Assembly: GCA_905221605.1 (NCBI GenBank)
Contig: CAJNDS010000184.1
Location: 7,501-71,500 of the forward strand
Direction: 5' to 3'
DNA from: Symbiodinium natans
Taxonomy: Eukaryota > Sar > Dinophyceae > Suessiales > Symbiodiniaceae
DNA length: 64,000 nucleotides
Each line of letters begins with the position of its first letter. The first letter of the stretch is position 1. The notes under the pieces are model-generated. The model searched no databases. It saw nothing but the letters and a program-made list of their open reading frames with translations, and was not told where the DNA came from. The translations under genes were made by a program, and so were the position numbers. Shown here in pieces: positions 20,832 through 31,850 of this stretch.

Positions 20832-21152
20832 CTTTCAAAGTCACGCTTGGTTGCTGATGGCCTCCTGCTTTTGATGCGTTGGTGCCGTGCAAACGTGAGG
20901 GTTGGCACGCAAATTAGGAGTCTGCAGGCTCAGGAACCTCTATGAACCTTTGCAACCTTGAGGTCAATGGGTCAAGGGTTTATTGGGGTCATTTGAACGG
21001 TGCACCGCGAACTCTTGAATGATTTCAGCCTGTTAAGGTCTAAGTCACGTGATCAGTGTCTTCAATGCCCATCTGATGCACGTATCGGGCGACGCCGATC
21101 GTCGTATTTGGCCTTAGAGGTGCGCAGTGTCAGTCATTGATAGCACAATCGG

Positions 21153-21155
<3 letters not shown>

Positions 21156-21216
<61 letters not shown>

Positions 21217-21247
21217 GGAGAGAGGGAGAGAGGGAGAGAGGGAGAGA
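21156..21247. repeat. (GA)n microsatellite passing into (GAGAGGGA)n
   Basis: About 52 bases of pure GA are followed by about five GAGAGGGA units, with purines on the plus strand. Similar but shorter purine tracts occur at 23784-23822 (GA with CAGA), 25378-25448 and 47128-47188. No gene is seen from 20,950 to 21,900. Confidence 0.97.
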
Positions 21248-21939
21248 ACAACAAAATCGGCCATCATAACTCCCATCGTGAAGGCATTCCTTGCAAGCAA
21301 CAGCCGCAAGCAGGGCATCCAAGGCACGGTTCACAAACGCACTTGGGCGGCTTGAACAACACGAAGAATCCATCTCCACTGTAAACCACCCGTGGCTCCT
21401 GGTATGCGTCACAGCTCATTGCGGATCTCTTGTGTAGATTCAGATGTCACGACGTAGTCCTGCAGATTTTTCTGGGGGGGTCCGGTCAGGATCCGCCACA
21501 AGCAGACGTACTCTCTGTGCAAGGACTTCACGCATGTCAATGTAGTCAAGCATGCTTGTCAGAAGGGGTTTCCTGTGCATCCATAGCCGCTGCCACGACC
21601 GATTGGTCCTTAAACCGTGCACTGACCAATGCGACATTGGAATGGGGCAGTGGATAGACTAGCCAAGTATAACCTTTGACAAAGCTTGGAATGTTGCCGG
21701 CCTCCTTTGTTGTAGAGAGTTCAAGAACATTCGAGTGGGAATAAGGTCCTAAGGGTTGCTAAGGGCCAAGGGTTCGGTGCCGTGAAATTTAGCTGAGCCT
21801 AACCCTAACCTGCATAGCAAGTCCTAAAACAATGGCATACCAGCAGCGGCACCTGCATTCTGCAACGCGTACAAGACCCTCAAACCCCTCAGACGGTTGA
21901 CCACTGCAAGTCCAAGCTTCTGCGATGGCCTCATCGCCC

Positions 21940-22575
21940 CTCAGACAGTGGCAGTGAACAATGAAGCGAAGGCAAAGGTGCACGCTTGATGCAGAAGAGA
22001 AGCTTGCCCTCCACCATGTCCATGCCTCCAAGCAGGACTCAAGTGATCTCAAAACAACTTTTCCAGGCATCTGTCAGGGCTCTTATGAGATACAACGACG
22101 GGGGATGTGGCTAACTTCGCGAACCGTCTGACTGCAACCTCGCCTGACTAACCGCCGATGGGCATACCATCCACAGCACACACACTGCCCAAGGTGGCCC
22201 AGTGGCCCAGTGCCAAAGCTTATGTAAACATGTAAACATACCACCTTCGGCGTCTGAGTCCGGTGGCTCATCCCACTCGCTTTCCTGGTGCAAGTACGAC
22301 TCAGCATTCGTGATATTTTAGGCGTACTCCAAGCAAGTCCGGCGCCGCCTCAGAATCGAAGTCTATCTCTGGCTCTTCGACCATGTTTATGATCTGCGCT
22401 CCTGAGCTCATGGCAGCATGGACCGCCACAGCTTGGCAGTCTGCCCGCAACTGCTCACCTAACAACATCCTACAATCCAAGCAGCTAGTGCAGTCATCCA
22501 TGCGAAGTCGCGGCCAGACCAGCGTTCTGTTGTCATCGTACTGGCTTGCCTCACAGAACATGGAAGCGTTGGGTT
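21940..22575 (-). CDS. Unassigned acidic protein gene, at least three exons
   Basis: The first frame (from about 22575) reads YDDNRTLVWPRLRMDDCTSC, LDCRMLLGEQLRADCQAVAV and INMVEEPEIDFDSEAAPDLL. A second frame reads ESEWDEPPDSDAEGG and is followed by a GTATGT donor. Joining them with a GT-AG gap of 43 bases (GTACGC to CACCAG) keeps the frame and gives ...APDLLGESEWDEPP. A third frame near 21940-22040 reads GMDMVEGKLLFCIKRAP. Two C-x2-C pairs occur near the start. The protein is acidic and family-less to me. Confidence 0.45.
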
Positions 22576-23002
22576 CCCGATCTGGCTACGAGATGGCATC
22601 TCATGAAAAAGCTGTCATGGTGTGCTTGCCATCTCAGTCATGGCTATAGGCACAGCCATAGTCTGTCAGAGTGCACGCGGTGATTTTGGGAATGGCGCTG
22701 TAGGTAATCCTGTTCTTGCAGACCAGTCGGCAATGCTTGTGGGCCGTAAGGCCAAGGAGTCTTGGTTTCTTTTCAGGTACCCGCTTCATCCTCTTCCCAT
22801 GGGCCCCGTCTGATCATTTTTTGGGGCGGATTTGGGCATGGGATGGCCAAGGATTTTGCTGTAGGGTTACTGTGCTGTGCGGGGGCAGAAGGCAGGGCTT
22901 TGCGTCCGTGGGGATTGCATGGGATTGCCAGAATCCGCGTAACATTTCGTAGCCAAAGGCCCGCGAACAATTTCCGCTTCACCCTGGAAGGCCCCTGGAA
23001 GG

Positions 23003-23263
23003 TTGCCAACAAAATCGGGTGTCAAAGAACACCTAGGCGTGGATCCTCCAGAGCTGCGACTTGCCATAAGGCTCGCTGGGTCTGTGGACGATGCCCAAGC
23101 TCTTCGGAAGGTTTTCAAGCCCAGGAAGCCTCTTGAATTGAAGCTTTGGTGGTGGCGGGCGGAGGGGGGCGGATTTCAAAGCTCCATATCTCCCGACAAG
23201 GGCCGTCTCGACCTCCCATCACTTTTCAGAGCTGTTCCTTCAAGTCCATCAGGACGCTTGTAG
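23003..23263 (+). CDS. Protein-like frame, unassigned
   Basis: The 86-codon frame reads SGVKEHLGVDPPELRLAIRL, AGSVDDAQALRKVFKPRKPL and ELKLWWWRAEGGG. It is charged and even in composition, like a real exon. Neighbouring frames at 23330-23524 on both strands are also open, but strand cannot be decided there. Confidence 0.4.
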   Translation: MPTKSGVKEHLGVDPPELRLAIRLAGSVDDAQALRKVFKPRKPLELKLWWWRAEGGGFQSSISPDKGRLDLPSLFRAVPSSPSGRL

Positions 23264-23783
23264 GATAGAAGATGCATGTATATGCATGTATAGCATTCCT
23301 GCCTGAGGCCGGTTCGATACCAAAGCTACATGTTCCCAGAGCCGCCCAGGCGGCCGCGAAGCGCTAAAGCTATTCTGTCAATTCTGCTTGCTCGCCCAAG
23401 CTTCATCCGGATCCTCGGTGCTTTCGGCATCGGAATCAGGCTTTCCCACCTGACGATGCAGAATTCAACTGGCAAAGCCAAGAAGCGAATAACAACTGTC
23501 CCTCCATCCACCCTCGTGAAGTGACCAACTCTGTCGGAAGGTTTTCGGCGGAACTTGGGCGGCGAATTCGTTGCAGGCATGTCCAACGGGATTGTTCAGC
23601 TCGGGGTGGCAATGCTTGTCGCGCGCTGGGAATTACCCCATTTCAGGCTCAAGAAGTTCGGCACGTCTTTTCGAGGGTGCCCGAATCGTGAAAAATAATA
23701 GAAGACACTTTGCACTTTGGAAACATTGGGCTGACCCATGCACTGACTGCAAAGAACAAAGGAAGTCAATGGTTGAGAGAGAC

Positions 23784-23822
23784 AGACAGACAGACAGAGA
23801 GAGAGAGAGAGAGAGAGACAGA
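23784..23822. repeat. (GACA)n/(GA)n microsatellite
   Basis: The run GACAGACAGACAGACAGAGA continues as GA repeats and ends with GACAGACCC. Low-complexity frames on both strands across it are not genes. Confidence 0.95.
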
Positions 23823-24386
23823 CCCGGCTAATTCGACTCGTCCCTTCCTCCAAATCCTTCCCTACCCCCTACCCAACGTTGCCCACCCCCCTTTTAGCTC
23901 GGTTTTCGGGCTTTTCAAATGAGAACAGAGAATTCGTTTGGGAATTGGGTTCCTCGGGCTTGACTTATCGGCGTAATAAGCACACGCTGCCTGAGAGGAT
24001 GGGAGGGGGGGGCAGGGTGGGCGCTGACCATGGACCCTGGGGATCGGCTATGCACCTCTCAAAACAATTTTGGGATGTCTACGTGTGTACATTTATGGGC
24101 CAACCCTATATCCCAAAAGCCTAAACGCCTCTGCACGACGGGCCGGGCCGAAGCGGGTGATGCGCAGCATTTGCAGCAATCGGACAAGAGGGAGAGGAAG
24201 TGAGCCACGGAAGGTAAACAGGGAGTGACAGAGGTAAACATGAGGTTCTGCACATTCGCTCCCAGCACATGCTTACATTTTTTGTCATGGACTGGCATAG
24301 TCGCATGTCATATTTGATACGCATTCGAGATCCACAATTGCTAGTCCGTATGCTTATTGAGGCCCTGATTCAGAAACACAGGCACC

Positions 24387-24680
24387 TTGAAAGGTGCCAT
24401 CAACGATTTGTGTATTGCCTGCAAGCTTTTCTACACGAAGTCCCGTGAGTGTAGGGCTAGTTCCTGCGCAGGCTTTGGGGCCTGCTATCGGTCAGAACCC
24501 CCCGAAAGAAACATTTGCCTCTGCCAGCTGTGCAAGCTGGTCGCGTCGGACTTCGACTTCCTGGGCTATCAGACATCAGGGCTCACCGTCATGGCAGATA
24601 CACTGCACTGTTCCGCCGAGACATGGCAGCTAAGCTACCCAGGCAGCAGCGATGTCGAGCACCTGCACAACAAAGACTGA
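24387..24680 (+). CDS. Cys-rich open frame, unassigned
   Basis: A 97-codon frame contains several cysteine pairs: DLCIACKLFY, ECRASSCAGFGACY and ICLCQLCKLVASDFD, followed by YQTSGLTVMADTLHCSAETW. The spacing of C-x2-C pairs suggests metal binding, but it does not match a zinc-finger class I can name. Overlapping frames are also open, so this is a tentative exon. Confidence 0.3.
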   Translation: MKGAINDLCIACKLFYTKSRECRASSCAGFGACYRSEPPERNICLCQLCKLVASDFDFLGYQTSGLTVMADTLHCSAETWQLSYPGSSDVEHLHNKD

Positions 24681-25375
24681 TTACAGAGTGGCACAGGAAC
24701 CCCTGCTCTCTTGGCGCACCAGGAATTCCATCTGCATCCGGGCCACTCGATGCTTCAGCCCGTCGTCCATTTCGGCACAGTCTGCAGAATCACCAACCAT
24801 GAGGTGCTGTGTTATTGAAACTGAAGCTGTTATTGAGCAAAGTGTGAGCTTGCCCCTGCGCGTTGTCTTGCACATGTGAGGCTTTCCGGTACTCGTCGAC
24901 AGTACAATGACAAGGCATAGCCCAGAAGGAACTCAAGGCAGTACCTAAGCTTCTAATTACTTGACCCGCCCCACTGAGTCAATGATTCGCCCCGTCTGAA
25001 GTTCGCATTGGACTCCGGGCGACTTCAGCACGGGAGCGACTCTCATGTGCCAGCCTTCTGGACCTGCCCGCTGCATACTCGCATTTCTTGGGCAGGATAG
25101 CCTCGGATCTCCCGACAATTTTCGAAGTCAAGCAATCGAATCTAGCACGACTCGCCCAGAAAGGTGTGGCCTGCATCAGGATGTCAGTGGCTTCCACACA
25201 CAGGGACAAAGGCACATGTGGAGTCATGTGGGGTTTGGCTGCTTACGGTTTCGGCACCGGGGGGCCAGAGAGCGGCGCTGCTGAGGTTCCCTGCGCCATC
25301 CGCCAGTGCATCCACCGGCTCCTGGTGCTCCGCTTGGTGCTCCGAGAGGGGCCTCAAAAGACTTCAAAGAGAAAG

Positions 25376-25377
<2 letters not shown>

Positions 25378-25417
<40 letters not shown>

Positions 25418-25448
25418 AGAAAGAGAAAGAGAGCGAGAGAGAGAGAGT
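25378..25448. repeat. Purine-rich GA microsatellite
   Basis: GA repeats interrupted by GAGAGGGAGAG and AAAGAGAAAGAG lie on the plus strand. The stretch from 24,880 to 26,080 holds no convincing exon besides low-complexity frames through this tract. Confidence 0.95.
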
Positions 25449-26088
25449 GAGTGGGAGGGGGGATTTTCCGTCGATCATCATGGGAGCACTTAATTTGCAA
25501 GCGTCTGGGCACTTCATTCACTCATACTTCGTAGCAATGCCCTGGGCAAAAGCGAGCTGACTCTCAGTCTTTGGCACAACTTTGCTCCGGCTCACCATGA
25601 AGCAATTCTGCACATCCTGAAACATAATCGGCTTTGTCAGTGAAAACAGCCGTAAGAAGACGTGGCCTAGTGGGCCTTGTGGGTCCAGCCAGGGAATCTT
25701 TGCAAGGCGCACAACAAAGCAACATGTTGTCACAAAAGCTAGATACGCACATCTCCTGCTGCATTGTCTCAATGTTCTCTTCGGAAGAGCGGCCTCAGTT
25801 ACTTCAGATTAGCTGGCTGGGTGGGCAAACACTTAGAGCAAAGAGTGACAAAACTCCGAGCCGAGCGTCCCCTGCTCACTCGAGTGACACTTGGAGCTCT
25901 TCCAAAGGCCGAGGTCCCGCAGCGGAGCGGCAGAACCTTCCATGACTCCTCCCGATCCGAATTCGGCAAATCGTAGAAAGCAGAAGAAAAAAAAGGTAGC
26001 GAAAACAGAGAAGGATAACAAAAACAAGACTGTGGGAGGCGAGCAAGCACCAGGGTGAAGGGCGAGCCACTGGAGGTCTGCGCTTGAG

Positions 26089-26313
26089 ATGCCGCAGAGG
26101 TTTCGTGTCGGAGATGGAGTACCTCTCGGCCTGCACAGTAAGCGGCATATTGGGAGCACCAGGCGCACTTATGACTACATGTCTTCGATTCGACAATACA
26201 TTGATCAGGACGTGCGCCCGTTTATGGGCGACAAGGCTGATAAGAACATGCGACATCATGCCACTCTGTGGTCCCGGTATGGAAGATATTCATTTCGCGC
26301 TACACCAGGATGA
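26089..26313 (+). CDS. Weak open frame, unassigned
   Basis: The frame reads MPQRFRVGDGVPLGLHSK, RTYDYMSSIRQYIDQDVRPF and MGDKADKNMRHHATLWSRYG. Composition is protein-like, but no family or splice sites are recognised. From 26,490 to 27,600 I see only short unsupported frames. Confidence 0.3.
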   Translation: MPQRFRVGDGVPLGLHSKRHIGSTRRTYDYMSSIRQYIDQDVRPFMGDKADKNMRHHATLWSRYGRYSFRATPG

Positions 26314-27659
26314 TTCACAGAACTTCGACTTGATGTCTGCACAGTCAACAGGCCGTGACAAACGCGAACCCAATAGGCGCAATAGTAAAACAGGAGAAGT
26401 AAGGTTAAACACCAGAAGCGAAGCCCGAAACCGCCCCCGAAGCAGTGGACATCTTCGATTCCCCCAACTGTATGCGCCGTCCTAGCCTCATGAAGGAGTA
26501 CGGCAACCCTACAACAACCCTATGTTGGGCTTGGGTTATGGCACGACATGGCACGAAGGATATTGACCGGTTCACAAGGTAAAGATCACGTGGCGAAGAA
26601 GTCCAAGGGTTCAAGCCTTGTCTTGCCGATGGAACCTTTGCATCGGCACCTCAAACAATTTCCCATGTGAGAATCAGAGTGACCACCATCTCCACAATCT
26701 CCATCTCTTTTCTCTTCTTGACTCTTCCTCTGACCCCTCTGGGGGTGCGACCTCTGCAGCCTCTTGCGCCGTAAAATGTGGGAGGTGCACCTCACAGTTG
26801 TTACGAACAAAGGGGTGCCTTCTGTCTATAGGGTTCTAAGCAGACAGTAGTACCCGCAGAAGACAATAGTAGGCAGGTGGCGCTCAAGGCTCGCAACGAC
26901 TCAGGTTGACTGATATCAGGCAAGGCGCGCGCAGGCCCAAAGAACAGGACCTGAAACAACCAGTTTTTCCGGCGAGACTCGGGCCTAACGGGGCATACTG
27001 TAGTTGCAGATGTCTGACGAAAATCGCCACCCTTCTTTCCCTGAAACTTTTTCCGGACCTGAGACTGACCTGAAAACCATGTCCTGGCACACGCCACAAC
27101 AGGAATCGAAACATCACTCGACAAAAGCCGTATTTGCAACATGTGCGCTATTCATTGCTTAGCACAAGCGAAGAAGTGGACAAGGTTCCAGGTTTCTAAG
27201 TCGCATAAAGCATCGGCACATCTTCAACATCCTGCCCTCACAAGCGTTCCCGAACGGCGCACGTGACACGGCCCTTTTCAGGGCATCTCCAAACCAAGAT
27301 ACGCCCGCCGACAGTTGTCTGTGACCTTCACCATGAATGTTTATGTTCGATGAAATCTCATGTGCCACTCTCAGCCATGTACTACGTGGTGGCCTAGGAA
27401 TGTTACGTGTTCTTGTCTTGACAAGTTACTCTGCAGATGGACCGGCGCTCGTTGTCCCAGACCTCCAGGAGCGCTTTCGGATCTTCCACCCTGACCAGGG
27501 GGAGCAACACATAGCACAACCATATTAAACCTACGACCCAGCAGTCTAAATTGCCACCCCAACATGAAGATGCCAAGAAGCTTGTTGCGCTCCAGCCGCA
27601 GCCAAAGCGGCGGTAGCCCCTGAAGGCTAACAAAGGTCAACACACCCTGTACGAGTGAA

Positions 27660-28182
27660 GGCTGAGTCAGAAAAACGCGGGCAGTAAACCGGAAAGCTCC
27701 AATCAGAAAACGCGAAAACGAGCCCGGCACATTCAGAAAACGCAAAGGCCTGAGTCGGAAAAAACACGGGGTTCCGAGTCAGAAAAGCCCATAAACGAAA
27801 ATTACCGCAAACACACACCGACACCAAAGGAGGCTGTCCAACATTCGCATCTGTCAGAAAAGTGCTACCAGAAAGCGAATGCAAAAACGCCACAAGCTTA
27901 ACTAGAATCCGATGTGCAACAACATGTCCGGTGTCATGAGGTTTTTCATCGATGAGGCTTTCGTTTTATGGAGCAAGCGTGCATGTTTGCTGATTCTTTG
28001 CCATGTGAGACTGACGCCTTGGAATACGGAAAGAACGTGAAGCGTCAAGAAGTTTACCATGTTTTGCAGATGAGGATTTGGTTTTCCTGAATCTCTCTCT
28101 CTCTGCCGCTGCATCCCAATGGTCTTCCTGAATGCGCCTGTCCGTTTTCGGACTGGGGCGCTGCCGTTTTCTGACTCAGCAG
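27660..28182. repeat. Dispersed TCAGAAAA motif cluster with inverted CTGAGTCAGAAAA ends
   Basis: The word TCAGAAAA or TCGGAAAA appears at about 27667, 27703, 27732, 27754, 27779 and 27853, often inside GAGTCAGAAAA. The full CTGAGTCAGAAAA at 27663 is mirrored as TTTTCTGACTCAG near 28167-28179. The motif spacing is irregular (about 25-75 bases), so it is not a simple tandem repeat. Confidence 0.6.
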
Positions 28183-28928
28183 TGCGGTTTTTCTGAGAAA
28201 GTTTGACGTAATGACGCCGGCGTTTTCCAACTGGCGCCACTCCCACCCTGTACATCCTCGGCCTGCAGTTTCTCAGCCGACAGAGCCGCATCGACAATGG
28301 CCTGAAGGCAACTACGGCAAACATCGCTGAGTTCGTTGAGTGCGACTGCGCAAATGTGCGCAGTGGGACACCGACATGCCAAGCAGTCAACATGGCTTGT
28401 CAAGCTTTGCACCTTCGCTCCCCGCGATGTGAACCAGTTGTGGGAGAGATGCCTTTGCTCGACACGAACCATGAACAAATGATCACATTTGCGGCTGGAG
28501 ATCACAGCGGACTCAAACTCTAATTGCTTGCAAGACATTGACATCCGATGCAGCCAAGACGCATTTCTATCAGTCCCGGACTCTTGTGACCTCACTTGGG
28601 TTGGTGTCACAAAAGGGCCACCAAAGCCATAAGCCATGCGAAAGCATCTAAGAAAACCTACGAGCCCACAACAACAGCCGACTGGAAGAACGGTACGGAC
28701 TTGTTGTTCAGGTAGGCCGGGGGGCCGGGGGGGTCCTGGCAGTTTCGAGATTGGCAGTCGGCTGACTGGCACAGCCGACAAGAGTCCGGAGCTAGGAGTG
28801 ACCCTTCCCTCAGCGCTGAAGGCCCTTGCCAGGAGACGGGCAGTTTCCCAGAAGGCCGGCCAAAACAAGCGGCCATGGAATGACAGCATAGTTTGGCCAT
28901 GTCTTCGCAGGTCGCTCAAGAGGATCAT
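28176..28928 (-). CDS. Possible exon of an unassigned protein with a Cys-rich segment
   Basis: This 250-codon frame is one of the longer ones outside the recognised genes. Its middle and end look protein-like: SMSCKQLEFESAVISSRKCD, HLFMVRVEQRHLSHNWFTSR, then HVDCLACRCPTAHICAVALN and ELSDVCRSCLQAIVDAALSA. The C-x2-C-x-C...C...C-x2-C arrangement could bind metal. The N-terminal 90 residues are Pro/Gly-rich and probably not coding. I do not recognise a family. Confidence 0.4.
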   Translation of the reverse strand: MILLSDLRRHGQTMLSFHGRLFWPAFWETARLLARAFSAEGRVTPSSGLLSAVPVSRLPISKLPGPPRPPGLPEQQVRTVLPVGCCCGLVGFLRCFRMAYGFGGPFVTPTQVRSQESGTDRNASWLHRMSMSCKQLEFESAVISSRKCDHLFMVRVEQRHLSHNWFTSRGAKVQSLTSHVDCLACRCPTAHICAVALNELSDVCRSCLQAIVDAALSAEKLQAEDVQGGSGASWKTPASLRQTFSEKPHC

Positions 28929-29581
28929 CGAGGGCCTCGAGCCTCGCCTCGCTGCTCTCTAGCAGATCTTGTCAAGGCGACACATGGCGACACAGGTCCA
29001 CGGGGCCGAGCAGGAGAACGAAGGCAGATGCGCCGGCTGAACGCAAGAAAGCCCGTCCCACTTTGTACTTGACATGTAAATACATGTAGTGTAATGACGC
29101 GTGTTTCAAGTGTTCCGCATCGAGGTGCAAAGCGCCGTCAAGGAGACCGCCGCATCATCTGCCAGCGCATTTTTGTACAGCTTCACCTGAGGGCTCCCGC
29201 GAGTCACATGATGGCGCACACCTCTCATGTGCAAGCACTAAACTCACTGGACCGCCGCAAGAAAGGACAACGCAGAAATACATTTTCTAGCCGCAGCTTT
29301 GTAGCCGAGGTGCAACTCGCAAACTCCTCGAAGCAGGGCGGGTCTACGCTAGCAGCAGCAACGATCTACCATGAACAGTTATTGCGTGTCTCCCACTTTG
29401 CTACGTCTCTATACTAGATGCCAGCTTGCAATGATTGCAGAACCCTGCTTCAACATTGCAAATCAAGCGACTTAAAGGAGCAGGCTGCCAGCAAGCATTC
29501 CAAGCCCGCAGCGGTAAGGCGACTCCTCAAACACGTCTCGCGAAACATGCTTCATGAGAGGTTCGTGATCGTTCACCACAG

Positions 29582-29700
29582 ATGAAAAAGTTCAAAACCA
29601 CAACGACAACAATCATGAGAATCACAATTGCAACTACAACAAAATCACAAGCATGCTTACAATTACACACTTACACCAGCGAAGACCCCAAACAGTTAAG
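29582..29700. other. ACAA/CAA-rich low-complexity segment
   Basis: Words such as ACAACGACAACAATC and CAACTACAACAAAATCACAA dominate. The surrounding 29,000-29,900 has no convincing gene. Confidence 0.4.
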
Positions 29701-29939
29701 AGTGGCATGGCGCGACCTATGCACCATCAATAGTTGTTGGAGGTCGGGCAAGCACGACCAACATCCACGTGAGAGGTGCATGTTGGGCCCGTTCCTACTT
29801 CTCAGGGTCGCGAAACAACGAAGACCCTACTGCTTGTGAGAGAGTATAAGGCCGAGCCAGAAAGCAAGCGGGAGCTGTACAAGGGCAACGGCCGGGATGC
29901 ACGGAGGATGCTGCTGTGGCTTGACTGACCCGGGCGGAG

Positions 29940-30135
29940 GCCGAAAAGATGTTGGGCCAACATCCCCGCTTCAGGGCTGGGTGTTGAGCTAACATGCACG
30001 AATGAGCGGTGGACAATGCGGGACAGCATCCATGCTTGAGGGGTGGATGTTGGGTCAACATCCATCTTCCGGGCTGGATGTTGGGCGGGCCACCATCCAC
30101 GCCTGAGGGGGTTGATGTTGGGCCAAAACCCAACC
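29940..30135. repeat. Tandem palindromic hairpin repeats (GATGTTGG/CCAACATC)
   Basis: The perfect inverted repeat GATGTTGGGCCAACATC occurs at about 29948 and near-copies follow around 30047 (GATGTTGGGTCAACATCC), 30077-30093 and 30113. They are separated by CG(C/T)TT(C/G)AGGGG(T/C)GG-like spacers, giving loose units of 30-65 bases. A related CAACATCC...CATGTTGGGCCC pair lies at 29760-29790. Each unit could fold into a stem of eight base pairs with a very small loop. Confidence 0.75.
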
Positions 30136-30427
30136 CTTCTAAGTTGAGAGTCCATCAAGAGAAATGCCAATCGACTTGCCAGCTAAACTTTTATATGGCG
30201 GAACTCTGTTTGTCCGAATAGATGCTGCCTTAGCGATTTCCTGTTGAACTGCTTGATTTCTGCTGTTGTGGCCCGCGGCCTTCTGCTTTTCACGTCTGTT
30301 GATTCTGTCCCATTCCTCTCTTGTCAAATATTTCTCGTTCTTGGTATCCGCTTCTTTCGCCGCTGTGGAGTGCAGGGTTTGTCAAGGGGGTGGGGCTGAG
30401 GGTAACATTTACAGTGCCTCGTGACTG

Positions 30428-31360
30428 GTGCTACGTGCTGGCCTTCAGTCAGGACCATGGCTGGAATGTGTCCGTTTAGGTGGGTTCAAGCTGCTTTTCC
30501 GAATCAATGGCGTGGCCATGCTGCCCTTTTCGGACAGGTATTTATACGGATACTTCGCCGCAGGATTCGGTCACAGCTACTATCCCCGGAGACTGCACTT
30601 CAAGGGCCCTGGGATTCGAAGCTCTGCGGGAGTTTTTTCTGGGTGGGCACTGAAGGGATACTTGGCGGGATTCTGTAACAGATTCCGCTCCAGGCAGCTC
30701 TGCGGGTGGGCACTCTGGGGTACGGCGAGCACTCAAGATACTCAGCTACTCAGGTGGGCGCTCCTGGGATATGCGGCGGGGCTTCGAGCGTCTCTGTGGG
30801 TGGGTACGCTCTCCACACTCCTCTCTGCGGTCTTCTTGCGCGGACAAACAAACAAAAACCAACAAACAGACAAACAAATAACCACAAAAAACATATTGAA
30901 GCAACTTTGCGCCCTTGATCCATGCCACCTGGAGAAATCCAAGGATTTCAAACCTTCGTGTATGTCGTTCTTGGCCTTGGCTGCCGACAACATTTTCGGA
31001 GCGCCACAAATCTCCACAGGCACACGACAACTCCAAGACACGAGCATGAACATGTACAAAATCCGGTCAAGGCACCACGATAGTAGGCAAGTCCTCATCC
31101 CGCACACCGCGCCTTGCCTGAGAAAGACAATCCAACAGAGGATACTGATTGGCGCAAAGAGTTCTCAATACAATGTACGCGACCTTTCAAGACAACCAGC
31201 TTGCAACCTGTCTCGCAATGAAGAACAAAGTGCGAAATCCCGTCTGCTCGCGACTTGTGCAGGTGCCATCACCTGCATGGACGCGTGGCAGATGCAGGCA
31301 AATCATGATGGCAAGGGTTCGGTTCACATGGGGTCTGCACCAGCGGCCTGCGAGCGCTGA
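30428..31360 (+). CDS. Long open frame of doubtful coding status
   Basis: A 310-codon frame is open without introns. The first 110 codons have an internal repeat of GWALxGYxAG-like units that comes from a short DNA repeat (GCGGGTGGGCAC or similar), so the openness may be a repeat effect. The later part includes an ACAAACAAA-rich low-complexity run and loses protein character. No domain is recognised, and I would not treat it as a gene without transcript evidence. Confidence 0.2.
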   Translation: MLRAGLQSGPWLECVRLGGFKLLFRINGVAMLPFSDRYLYGYFAAGFGHSYYPRRLHFKGPGIRSSAGVFSGWALKGYLAGFCNRFRSRQLCGWALWGTASTQDTQLLRWALLGYAAGLRASLWVGTLSTLLSAVFLRGQTNKNQQTDKQITTKNILKQLCALDPCHLEKSKDFKPSCMSFLALAADNIFGAPQISTGTRQLQDTSMNMYKIRSRHHDSRQVLIPHTAPCLRKTIQQRILIGAKSSQYNVRDLSRQPACNLSRNEEQSAKSRLLATCAGAITCMDAWQMQANHDGKGSVHMGSAPAACER

Positions 31361-31479
31361 GACACGCCTCCATTTTGACCCAACTACTGAGCAATAGAGC
31401 CAATGTGCCAAGCATACAAGCTATCTTGGCATGCAACATCGATGGCTAGCACTTCCATGGCACAGACCTCATTCCAATG

Positions 31480-31850
31480 TCGAAATTATTTCCTTCAAAT
31501 ACAATGGTTAACGTAATGAGCTCCTTCTTTCTTGGGGCACGCCATATTCTCTCTCCCCGTCTCTCAGTCATCCAAGAATTACTTTTTTAGCAAATAAACC
31601 GGGTAATGCGATTGAAAGGTAGGTCTCCTATATGCGTAAAGAGAGAAATTACTCAAGTCTGAAACCCAATATGTGTAGGACATGTCGCTTAAAACCCGAT
31701 GATAAGATGAATAAAATAGCGAAGTATACTCTTCATCTGCAATTCTTTCGTCGATATTCTTTCGTCGATATAAAAGGACGGAGTTCTCAGACTCGGGGTT
31801 TCGCAAGGGATAGTATTCCAGAATGAATGACTTTCGATGTGAGATTTCGA
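31480..31850. other. AT-rich stretch with a 14-base tandem duplication
   Basis: Composition becomes AT-rich. ATTCTTTCGTCGAT is present twice in tandem at 31742-31769. No protein-like frame was found. It resembles the AT-rich block beside the 18S fragment only in composition. Confidence 0.45.

Noticed and set aside
21134-21412. Ser/Leu and Glu/Arg-rich frames across the GA tracts (also 23571-23853, 25224-25517, 46797-47330)
   Set aside because: They are translations of GA microsatellites.
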